33,864 bases of DNA from Cymbomonas tetramitiformis (lineage: Eukaryota > Chlorophyta > Pyramimonadophyceae > Pyramimonadales > Pyramimonadaceae): positions 1-33,864 of the forward strand of contig LGRX02035106.1 in assembly GCA_001247695.2 (NCBI GenBank), read 5' to 3'. Positions 20,401-30,061 of the stretch are shown here, piece by piece. A program made the position numbers and the translations under genes. Position 1 is the first letter of the stretch. The number at the start of each line of letters is the position of its first letter. The notes under the pieces are model-generated. The model saw nothing but the letters and a program-made list of their open reading frames with translations, was not told the DNA's origin and did not search any database.

Positions 20401-23232
20401 ACGGTGGCATCGTGTCATTATGCAACACTGCAATTGGTGACAAATCTACGTGTTCGCCAGGAGTGTTTAGACCACCAATCACAACCGTGTTTTGATAAAA
20501 TATTTATATTTAAGTGATTTGCCCAGCTTCGTCCTTATAAAGAGTGGATTAGGGTGCTTCAAGGTCCTTCGTGTTGCGCCCATCACGGCATTCTATGCTT
20601 ATGGCCTTGGTCTCCGTGCAGCTCGCGCAAGTCGTGCCATGTGATCCATCTTGATTGAAACGAAAGGGCTCCGTGGCACGTCCTAGATGGCATACGTGTT
20701 GAATTGTGATTGAAAGTCAAGGATCAGATATTCCAGGTTATGAGAGAACAAGCTGCTATAGACAGTAAAGGGTGAGATACTGCAGGGTATAAGAGCATGC
20801 GAGTATGATGGAGCGCACCGATTGCTCCACACCTCGGGTGCGGGTGTGCAAGTGAGAAGAATAAGTTAAGCTCTGCTGAATTGCGGGGACACAATCGGAC
20901 ATAGTGACCTGCCGCGAACAAGAACACAAACTACCAGTGAAAAACCGAACCGAATGTTGTCATGCATTTTACTAGGGTCGCCAGAAAAGTACACTCACTC
21001 CATGCCAATGCATTGGCTGCCATACGTAACGTATTGTGGATTCAGTATTGATACTTACATTCCAGGGAAATACTGCGCGGTTGCCTTTTGTTGAAAATGC
21101 AGCATCTTCAAAATATGCTGTTACCGCGAGGTTAAATAACAGTCTTCATGCAGCACTTCGAAAGCTCTGAAATTCCAAACGTTTGAAGATTTCGAAAACT
21201 CCTTCCCGGGCACCCCAGGGGGAGTACCTCACGCGCCCCGAGAAGATGGCACACCAGCCCGGGCAGACCAGGGCCCGCTCCAAGCTCCAGTACAGTCTTT
21301 CCTTGTATCATCTCCCGGACACTCACGAGATGGTGCGCCATCAGCAAGGCTGCCGCCCATACACAGAAGCCAAGTCCTGTGCACATTGCGCCCAAACTCC
21401 GTGTAAGGAGTAGTTCAGGCGATTCCGGGCGCAAAGCAAAAGAGCGCCGCTCGCCAGCTCTAGTTCGTGCACACATCTGATTCCCTTGCATGCCTTGCAA
21501 GGGTATAGCCAGCTCTCTCGATGACCTCTGATTGGCAAGTTCATAGCATCTCTCTAGAGCGGTCGGTGTAAACTATAGAAGCTCGCAAAAGTATCATGAA
21601 AAACTCGTGGTGAAACTTTTATTCGTCAAATACGTGAACGTGAGCTGTTGAAGTTCTGAGTGGCATGCCACAGTTTCTTCTAAGGACTTGAGGAAAAATA
21701 CAGCATGCCGCTATGTTTGATATCTATATCCGTGCTGAGACGTTGAGAGGATCGTACCTGCGCCTCCAAAAGGCATTTCCAAGACACGAGGCCGTAACCC
21801 CTTTGAAGCATCCAACCCCGCCCCCGTATCCCCTTTCTTTTCAGAGGGCCCGCTCGTTGCTAAGTTGCGTAACACTGAGGCACAGGTGTCTGTCTTATCT
21901 TAACACTGACGTTCGGGTGTTTTCCGGCCACGTCTGCCTTTAGCCGAACACTGACGTTCAGGCATTTATGGGGCCACGTCTGCCTTTAGCCCAACACTGA
22001 CGTTCAGGCATCTGTGGGGCCACGTATGCATTTATCGCAAAGAGGTGCGATATATTGTTTCTGTCACAACATCGCATCACCTTGATGTCGTAATCGCAGA
22101 GTGTCAGCCCTCCTGAGTTCCCGCATCGCACCGCAGAATAGCTTCAGACAAAGTAATGTTGAGATGTACCAATGTGGAAAGGGCTTTCAAACTGCTCGTC
22201 GGAATGGTCAACATTGGGGCGGACAGCAGCTTCCCGCACACACTCAACATAGGGGCACGTTACAGTCTCTTGTGCACGGTTAACATACGTGCGCACTGCA
22301 GTTTCTCACAGACGCACACGCACCTTTGTACGTTCCCGTTGATGTTGCACAGTTCTCGATGACGATGATGACTGCAGATTCGAGATCCTGTGCACGGGCC
22401 AAGGTCCGTGAGTCAAACTGTATCCAAGCGGCGAGAAAGATGTGGCATGAAGAACTTAGCATAGCATGTGGAAGCGTGACGGGTTCTTGCGCAGCGAGGG
22501 AAGGCACAACGTGCTTGTGGAGCCTAGGTGCTACTCAGCTGTAGATCTCACCTTGTCGTTTCGGACGGCGAGGAGGACTTCGAGCAGGGGACGGATTCCA
22601 CAGGAGCTCTGTGATATGCCGCAACCCTCAAATAGTGCTCTTCCCTTTCAAACTTTGGGTAGCCGTATACATATTCGTCTCACGTATTCGAGTTGGGATT
22701 GATCCCATCAAAAAATGGGGAAGAGCTCAGTAGACCTTCAGCAGCGTCTGGAATCTCCGGCTGCAGTCTGAGACCACGTGTACACGCCTATGGTGCGGAA
22801 GACCACTCGAAGGATATCCCCATGCCACATGGCACGCACAACCAATAGTTTTTCGTTCTTTCTTTCTATTCTCGAATGTGTGCACTCAAAAGGGATCAAT
22901 AAAAAAAACTACACTTTCAACATATACGTTCGAACAGGCGTTGTTATATACTAGGCGTGCCATATTCTCAAGCAGCTTGCCACTTTGGCTCCTGCTCTGA
23001 CATATTTTAAGTCCCCAACTGCCGTGCACTATGCATGGGTGATCGACTCGGTTCATGTTGGCCCTGTTACCTGCACAAGCTGCTTACATTCTTCGCTCTT
23101 GGAGGTGTAAACGGCCAGCTCGCGGGCGACTCCCCGTCTCACGTGCAGTTTATTACGTTCGCCGCACAAGGTGACGAGATGTCCCTTCACCCTTTCCAGC
23201 CATTCTAGTTCCAGCAGCAAGTCTGTCGCCAT
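17497..23232 (-). CDS. ARM-like plus class I lysine-methyltransferase-type protein (3' end not found)
   Basis: Seven exons join in phase on the minus strand: 23232-23071, 22608-22552, 22387-22324, 21874-21758, 21376-21228, 20908-20833 and about 17703-17497. The N-terminus (MATDLLLELEWLERVKGHLV) and the following GIRPLLEVLLAVRNDK and VLRNLATSG segments look like armadillo-type helices. The next part is a SAM-dependent fold of the Methyltransf_16 (METTL21/FAM86-like) type: GLGFCVWAAALLMAHHL, motif I VLELGAGPGLPGLV, the acidic strand VTMSDCVPAI, then FDVIVGSDLLYD. The last visible exon ends IIVASLR at a GTGTTA donor (17496). At least one C-terminal exon must lie further left. The family methylates lysines on cytosolic proteins; the substrate here is unknown. 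The exon 6-7 boundary is the least certain. Confidence 0.75.
17780..18711. other. Intron 6 of the methyltransferase gene, proximal part
   Basis: No exon found. Short direct repeats include GCACGCTATTTAGCACGCTA near 18086 and CCAAGGTGGGGATGGAC near 18529 and 18639. No mobile element is recognised. Confidence 0.35.
18712..19790 (+). repeat. 1.1-kb degenerate minisatellite, unit about 40 bp
   Basis: About 27 copies of a unit containing CATAGACTTAATGCCCCGCA followed by TGCTCACACTGTGCCCTCCT. Copies vary through small indels and substitutions, so no frame stays open for long. It lies within intron 6 of the minus-strand methyltransferase gene. Confidence 0.9.
19791..20832. other. Intron 6 of the methyltransferase gene, distal part
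   Basis: Unique sequence without a convincing exon. A minus-strand frame at 20276-20482 has a protein-like look but no supporting splice sites or family. Confidence 0.3.
21902..22037 (+). repeat. 45-bp tandem repeat, three copies
   Basis: AACACTGACGTTCRGGYRTT blocks start at 21902, 21947 and 21993, each followed by GGCCACGTCTGCCTTTAG or a variant. They lie in intron 3 of the methyltransferase gene, just upstream of exon 4. Confidence 0.8.
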
Positions 23233-25390
23233 TTTTCAAAACATTGAGCGAACTCGTTATTGGACAAGAATCCTACTTATTCAAAGACTTGTCTTGACCA
23301 AGTACAAGCGTATATAAAGTAGCTTAGGCTCGCAAGAAATGACTTTTGGGTATCTTCAATAACTTTTTGAAAAGTGCTGCATTGGTGGACTTGGTCTCGC
23401 ATGAGGGGCGCTTAAATTCTGAACGGGTAGGCTTACGCAAGCCGCTCGTTGGTAGCCATAATAATTGCGAAGGTTACTCCTGGTGGATACGAAGGCGGTA
23501 AACCTGTATCGAGTCCTGCTTACATCTTGCTTACAGATACCTGCCGTGTTCGCGACGCACCCATCGTGTTTGGAACACCAGAGTGAAGAGCTCGTTGGTA
23601 GCCAACATGCTTACGAAGATACGAAGGCGGTAAACCCGTATGTAATCCGTGCTTTTATCTTTCTTACATGTATACTCCTTGTCCGCGACGCACCCGTCGT
23701 GTTAGGGAGTTCAAAACAGCAGATAGCAATCGCAAGAAGAATTGAATAGCAATATATCTCTACGACGTTCGGGTTTTTGGCAGCCTACGCTAGAGCCTTG
23801 CGTTGCGTTGCGTTGGTACATATATCATATGTCATGATATGACACGACATCGGATCGACACACACATATCATACGATAGGATTGTCAACTGAACTGTCTA
23901 TGTCTCGTCGTCGTGACTCGTCTGGTGACTGGTCTGTCGTGTGTTCTCCGTTCTGGCTGTCGTCAGTCAAGTAAAAGTGGCACAATCAAATATTGAATAT
24001 AGGCGTTCTCTTGTCTATTGTCTGTAGGGGATGCAACCCGAATGGAATTCAATTGACAGAGTTGAGACTACCGTAGTAGACTTCACTTGATGGAACTTAC
24101 TTGCATTACAACTTCAAGCGAAGCGGAGTTGACAAGGTCGAAGCTCTGTGACGTCGATCGATGCTCGAAATCCTTTTGGTATCGGATTTGTTTCAAAGTG
24201 TGAGTACGACTGCAGACTGAAAATGGCAGACAGGATAAAAGGAAAGAACAAGTCTAAACTTCAATTATGCAAGTAGGGAATGTATACGCGACCTCGTCGT
24301 ACGAACTAGATTTAATATCGTTTCCTTGATGAAGTGCAAACAACGCAAACAGCTTACTCCCGAAAATATTCATGGCGATTTCAAAGGCAGGGGAAAAGGA
24401 CAGTAGCACATCTATTCAAGCTGCGAGAAAGAAAACTGTCAAAGTTTTATGGCATACGCGTGCTCTGAAAGAAAAGCTCGGACTTTCCATCGATTTGATC
24501 TGATGGTAACCTATAGCACTGCCTTCGGTTTGAGACATTCCTAAAGCTTTTCGCCCGGATATTCGAAGCAAGTCTGTGGAGTTCTCGAATATCTATCTGG
24601 CAGCGCATCGTATTGAAGTGAATATCAGAAGGACTCTGATTCTCCTTGACTACTTGGAAGATAGGAGTCAACTTCAACCAATCCCAGCCAAACACGCGTT
24701 CACCAACCACACTAATTGGACATTCCGCTCAATCAGCGTGACCCTACTTTCAAGTCTCTGATGAGGACTTCATTCTTGTGACAAGTCAGAAGTCCTTTAA
24801 GAGCTTTTCCCGCTGTCGCAGAACATAGAACGAATGAAACCTAATGCCCATATCGGTTTTCACCCTTTTTTCAGAACGATTCGCTGGTACGCCCTCTCGT
24901 TGTCTGTCACATTGAAATTCTTTCCCTTCAGCAAAATAAGTTTGAATATTCCTTGCCTTTCGCTCTCACTGCTCTCTCGAGATCGCTATATTCAGTACAT
25001 GTTTCAGCAACCATATGCTTTATGATGTAAGCGATAGAATATATAAATGAGAGTACGTGTCGACGTTGCAGGGCGATTGTTCTCTCTTTTAGCTACGCCC
25101 CTCTTCTGGAAGGCTTTCCATGGATACGGGAAGACAAAATCGAAAACGCATATGACTTGTATGACATATCCTTCCCAAGTAGGTGCGCAAGAAACTCTTT
25201 TCGCATACTGATACTTCAAGGAGAAGCGCTGGCACGCGAACGCTACGGAATGTCTTCTCTTGTAGTGCATACGATCTGCATCTCTTCGGCTGTTGTGTCG
25301 AGTGTCGCCTTGCATGGCAACTTTCCAGGAAGTTGTTCCCCGGTGAATGGCCATTAACGCGTGTTTCGCTATGCGGGCACTTCCAGCTAG
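23233..25390. other. Intergenic region between the divergent methyltransferase and BNR/LamG genes
   Basis: No gene is supported. An imperfect duplication is present: GCTCGTTGGTAGCC plus GATACGAAGGCGGTAAACC plus CGCGACGCACCC occurs around 23440-23580 and again around 23588-23705. TTTATATACG lies about 80 bp upstream of the methyltransferase start on its strand and could be a TATA-like element. First exons of the plus-strand BNR gene probably lie toward 25000-25390, but I could not place them. Confidence 0.35.
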
Positions 25391-25393
25391 CAG

Positions 25394-28300
25394 TACTTGC
25401 AATGAGCTCACGGGAGTCGGTTGTCTCAGCGATATTGCTTACGCAGTTGGCGGCGCGACTGCCATGCGGGCGACGCAAGTCTCTGCCGTGGGGGGCACAG
25501 TATGGACTGTTCTCTCAACGAATCTTGAATCACGATACACCTTCAAGGGTGTCAGGTACATGGGCCTGCCTTGATTCAATAGTCGATCCTTGGCATCTCT
25601 TCCCTGTGCCTCACCTTGCATTCGCTGGTCGCTTCGGCACCCTCTCGACCTGCGGGTCAGGTGAATCTCGTCGTGGACCCTCGTCTTCACGTCCACTGTG
25701 ACATGACCTGCGGGTCATGCGTATCTCGTCGTGGACCCTCGTTGACACGACCCCTGTGATACCCCTGATGAGACTTGGACCCCTTCAGGCACCGAATATA
25801 CTGCACGCAACTCGCCTCACGGGATCTCTGCCTCCTCTTCCGCAGATGCAGACAACGGTCAACTCGGAGTATCCCCCACCACAAGGACCTAGCCAGTTCA
25901 GCCGCAGATTCACACCCTGTCATCTCTTATGACAACCTCCACAAGGACCTAGCCAGTTCAGCCGCAGATTCACACCCTGTCATCTCTTATGACAACCTCC
26001 ACAAGGACCTAGCCAGTTCAGCCGCAGATTCACACCCTGTCATCTCTTATGACAACCTCCCCCATCAAATGCAGGGCCCCTTTAGCTGCACCCTTGCACC
26101 GCGGTCCACCTCGCGGACACACGCCTAAGGGGCTGGGGTTCTTTGATCTTTCGCAGCTTCGTCAACGATCAGACGGGCTGGATATGCGGCTCGTACGGCA
26201 CCGTGCTGCAGACTACAGATGCAGGCACCACCTGGCACCAGCTCACGGACTCCGTGCCCAGTCAGCAAGTACAATTGAATGCCATCCAGGTCGGCAGTTG
26301 GCCCACTTTGTCACGTGGGTGTCACCTCTCTTAAATTCCGGGAGGGTCCTGCTGTAACACCCCAGCAGTGGGGGAGGGAGTGCATGCTAGCGGGGAGTGG
26401 GTAAGCGATCTTCGCGGTGGATATCTCAGCAGTGGGTGGGGAACTACATGCAGGCTGTGAATGGGCAAGCGATCTTTATCGTGGGCGCTGAAGGCACAAT
26501 TCTACGATGGGATGGCTCCACTTGGTTGCTGCTGGACAGCCGGGGAGTGTCTCATAGCTTTCTGGGAATGCACTTCGTGGATGAAAATTTCGGTATCGTA
26601 GTGGGGGATGGTGGCCGTGCTCTCATCACGTCCTCGGGTGGCGACGCATGGACTTTCACTGCTGTTGACTCCGAAGAAGGTGTGCCTACCCACTCGGGTC
26701 ATGCGAAGGTTGCGAAGGTGCGGCTGGCAGGCTGCTGTGACCAGCAGAGAGCGCGCGACTGGCAAAGCACGCTTTCCGCTTGCGAAAACTTCTCCGCTGC
26801 TACAACTGTTACAGGAGGCCACTGCTCGCACCTTTGAGCCTCTTGAGTGCTATATACATATCTTCGAAAGATTTTCTGAATGTTTGATCCATGAGGGTCC
26901 ACCGCCACTGGTGTCTCACTCCCCTTTCCATACTCCAAACAGTCGTCGTGGAGTGCGCTGCATGGGGCTCCTCTCGTGGAGTGTGCCGCGTGGGGCTCCT
27001 CTCGTGGAGTGCGCTGCATGGGGCTGCTCTCGTGGGTGCGCTACGTGGGGCTTCTCTCGTGGAGTGCGCTGCATGGGGCTCCTCTCGTGGAGTGCGCTGC
27101 GTGGGCTCTCCTCTCGTGGAGTGCGCCGCATGGGGCCTTTGTGGAGTGCGCTGCATGGGGCTCTCTCGTGGAGTGCGCCGCATGGGGCTCCTCTCGTGGA
27201 GTGCGCCCGCGTGGGGCTCCTCGTGGAGTGCGCCACGTGGGGCTCCTCTCGTGGAGTGCGCTGCGTGGGGCTCCTCTCGTGGAGTGCGCTGCATGGGGCT
27301 CCTCTCGTGGAGTGCGCTGATGAGGCGCATGTGGTATCTCCGTTTTTTTGCAGGGTTTCTCACGGACAAGGCCTTGCACGGTGCGCACTTTTTGGATGTC
27401 AATCGCGGTTGGATCATTGGCGAGCAGGGCCTGCTGTTGCAGACGCATGACGGCGGCGCCACGTGGGAGTTCCAGGAGTCCTGCACGGCGCTTGACTTGC
27501 ACGGGATCGCTGTGCACGCGTACGGCGATGGGCTCCTCGGGGGGCTGGGGTGGATGGTGGGGGAGGAGGGAAAGATATGCGCCACCGTGGATGAGGGAAA
27601 GACCTGGTTCCTCCAGGATGCCTCTGCCCACAACGTGCCCCTCTACCGTGTGGGCGGTTACGGTGCCTTCAACCCAATATCCGTGGGCGAACTCGGAGAG
27701 CTATGGTACCCTCCGACCTCTTCACAAGTCGCCCCAACACTTTTGGACTACCGAGTGTGACATCAGGGTTCTCTTACTTTCTGGAACGCCCCACTTCTCC
27801 ATTGTGGGAGAACGCCCCACTTCTCTAATGGGAAATCTTCGTATGCAGCTTCATACGTGCCAACCGTCGTCCTGGTTCACGCGGGCTGCTGCTCGCATGC
27901 AGCATCTGCACCAAACTAGCACATAGCTTCGATTCCGTCTGCATTCATATTTCGCCTTTTTTAGATTTCTTGAACTTGGCTTTAATTTGGGAACGCTGGA
28001 GACCTGGCAGGAGGTTTGTGTCCCCGCCGCCTCCGCCACCGCCACCCCTCCGCCTCCCGATCCCTCCACCCCTCCGCCGGATCCGCCTCCCCACCCCTCC
28101 ATCACCACTACCCCAGCCTCCGCCTCCACCATCGCCACCGCCGCCGCCTCCTCCGATCCCTCCTCCTCCACCCCCACCTCCCCACCTTCCTGCCTCCACC
28201 TCCACCACCCCTCCACCACCTCCACCTCCACCACCGCCACCGCCTCCGCCTCCCCCACGAGGAATCTGGAGCATCCAATTTGACGGTATTGACGACTTCC

Positions 28301-29717
28301 TGCTTCTGCCATACACCACCGACATCGTTGGCATCAGTATGTGGGTTTACAAGAGCTCGAGGCAATATTCTGATATAAGCGAGAAAGCCCACGTGGACCA
28401 ATACTTGATAGACGCCCGCGGGGAGAGCACTTCGACAGCCACTCTGGACGCCATCGTCTCAAGACAGTCAGTCCCTCTGCCGGCCTGTGGTCACATCGCC
28501 TGGACACCGAGCGTGCACTGCGCCGGCCTTTTCAAAAGCCTGTCACAGATCACCCTTGTTAGAGATCACCATGTCACAGATCACCCTTGTCAGAGATCAC
28601 CTTGTCAGAGATCACCCTTGTTAGAGATCACCATGTCACAGATCACCCTTGTCAGAGATCACCTTGTCAGAGATCACCATTAGAATCCTGCCTTAATGGG
28701 AATCACCACTTGCACAATAGAGATCACCCACTTGTCAGAGATCACCTTGTCAGAATCACTGCTGTCAGAGATCACCCTTGTCAGAGATCACCTTGTCGGA
28801 GATCACCCTTGTCACAGATCACTCTTGTCACAGATCACCCTGTCTGAGATCACCCTTGTCAGAGATCACCCTTGTTAGAGATCACCCTTGTCATAGATCC
28901 ACCCTTGTCAAAGATCACCCTTGTCAGAGATCACTTTATGGCATAGACCACCCTTGTCAGAGATCATCCTGTAAAGTTTACTTGTCGGGAGTACCCTTGT
29001 CCAGAGATCACCCTTGTCAGAGATCACCCTTGTTAGAGGAAGTCACCCTTGTCATAGATCACCCTTGTCAGAGATCACCCTTGTCAGGGAATCACCCTTG
29101 TCAGAGATCACCCTTGGCATAGACCACCCTTGTCAGAGATCACCCTTGTCAGAGATCACCCTTGTCGAGATCACCCTTGTCAGAGATCACCAGCAATCAG
29201 AGATCACCTTGTCAGAGATCACCCTTGTCAGAGATCACCTTGTCAGAGATCACCCTTGTCAGAGATCACCTTGTCAAAGATCACCTTGTCAGGAGCGCCC
29301 ATGCCATGCGTTTGCTCCTCGGCCATGCACACTCACCCTCCAGTTGGCATGCTCTGAGCTCCCGAAGCCGCGTATTGCTCCTATTTTGTTGCGCCACGCG
29401 TGAATGTGTGTGGCGAGCCTCTCGTGAGCGGCGGCACACAGTGAGGGCACCCTCCACGCGGCCGAATGCGCTTGAAAGTTCTGCAGCCGATTGCGGGGTC
29501 CAATACAGACCCGACGCGAGCTCGGGGGGTTTTGAGGTGGTGCGCTGCGGGGCGGGGCGGAGGATTCCAAAGCACCATCGGGCGGGACTGGATGTCGCTG
29601 CGTGTGGATCTGGAGGAGGTAGATCTAAGCTCCGACCAGTACTGGCAGCGCATTCCAACGGATGAATGGGGCCACGTGCACCTGGAGACATTCCTCTTCT
29701 TCGATGATGACATCAAT
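25394..29717 (+). CDS. Ycf48/BNR-like propeller, polyproline and LamG-like protein, multi-exon (ends incomplete)
   Basis: Exons placed: about 25394-25555, 26157-26289, 26454-26679, 27354 to about 27647, about 27964-28470, and about 29480-29717. The first four join in phase. They encode five repeats of the Ycf48/BNR type, G-x-x-G followed by a [T/S]-x-D-x-G-x-x-W-like end: GSYGTVLQTTDAGTTW, GAEGTILRWDGSTW, GDGGRALITSSGGDAW, GEQGLLLQTHDGGATW and GEEGKICATVDEGKTW. A long proline-rich stretch (28020-28262, with SPPPPPPP runs) then precedes GIWSIQFDGIDDFLLLP and GISMWVYKSS, a LamG-like lectin fold start. The exon near 29600 (WGHVHLETFLFFDDDIN) could continue that domain. The architecture suggests an extracellular or wall protein rather than the plastid PSII factor HCF136. 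No signal peptide was found because the 5' end is missing. Confidence 0.65.
25881..26060 (+). repeat. 60-bp tandem repeat, three perfect copies
   Basis: ACAAGGACCTAGCCAGTTCA starts at 25881, 25941 and 26001 with no difference seen between copies. It lies between a phase-2 donor (25556) and its matching acceptor (26156), so I place it in an intron. The 20-residue repeat seen in one frame is probably not translated. Confidence 0.9.
26943..27320 (+). repeat. 28-bp intronic minisatellite, about 14 copies
   Basis: Unit GTGGAGTGCGCTGCATGGGG followed by CTCCTCTC, with deletions in several copies. It fills much of the intron between the exon ending at 26679 and the acceptor TTTTTTTGCAG before 27354. 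Long ORFs on both strands here are repeat artefacts. Confidence 0.9.
28548..29296 (+). repeat. 16-bp intronic minisatellite, about 45 copies
   Basis: Unit CAGAGATCACCCTTGT with frequent 1-base length variants (CACCTTGT). It separates the exon carrying the LamG start from the next LamG-like exon, so it is probably intronic. Reading frames full of RDHPCQRSP come from it. Confidence 0.9.
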
Positions 29718-29719
29718 GT

Positions 29720-30060
29720 GCGTTTTACTTGAATATTGGCGTGTGTTTGTGCTTGTCCTTGGACCGACGCCTTTGGCACACCGTAGCCGCAGAAGACCGG
29801 CTGCACGTGGGGATCAAAGGATTCAGCACACACTTCGGGACACTGTGTGTGTATGCTTATCCTTGCGACTCCTTTGGCACCCCGAAGCCACAGGAGACTG
29901 CACTATGTACCCATGCCGGGGATCAAAGGATTCAGCACACACTTCGGGACACTGTGTGTGTATGCTTATCCTTGCGACTCCTTTGGCACCCCGAAGCCAC
30001 AGGAGACTGCACTATGTACCCATGCCGGGGATCAAAGGATTCAGCACACACTTCGGGACA
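29720..30060 (+). repeat. 109-bp tandem repeat, about three copies
   Basis: GGATCAAAGGATTCAGCACA occurs at 29811, 29920 and 30029. The units also carry TGTGTGTATGCTTATCCTTG and CTCCTTTGGCACCCCGAAGC. A further copy at about 32231-32340 marks the junction of the larger duplication. Confidence 0.9.
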
Positions 30061-30061
30061 C

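Noticed and set aside
20276..20482. 68-codon minus-strand ORF as a methyltransferase exon
   Set aside because: It contains no methyltransferase motif and its splice phases do not fit between exons 6 and 7.
26608..27631. Long ORFs on both strands across 26.9-27.3 kb
   Set aside because: They read through the 28-bp intronic minisatellite; real exons on either side join in phase by splicing at 26679 and 27354.
25394..27647. Calling the propeller gene HCF136/Ycf48 outright
   Set aside because: The repeat pattern is shared by many BNR-like propellers, and the downstream polyproline and LamG-like exons do not fit the plastid PSII assembly factor.
27851..28334. Glycine/arginine-rich minus-strand ORFs
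   Set aside because: They are the antisense of the polyproline-coding exon.
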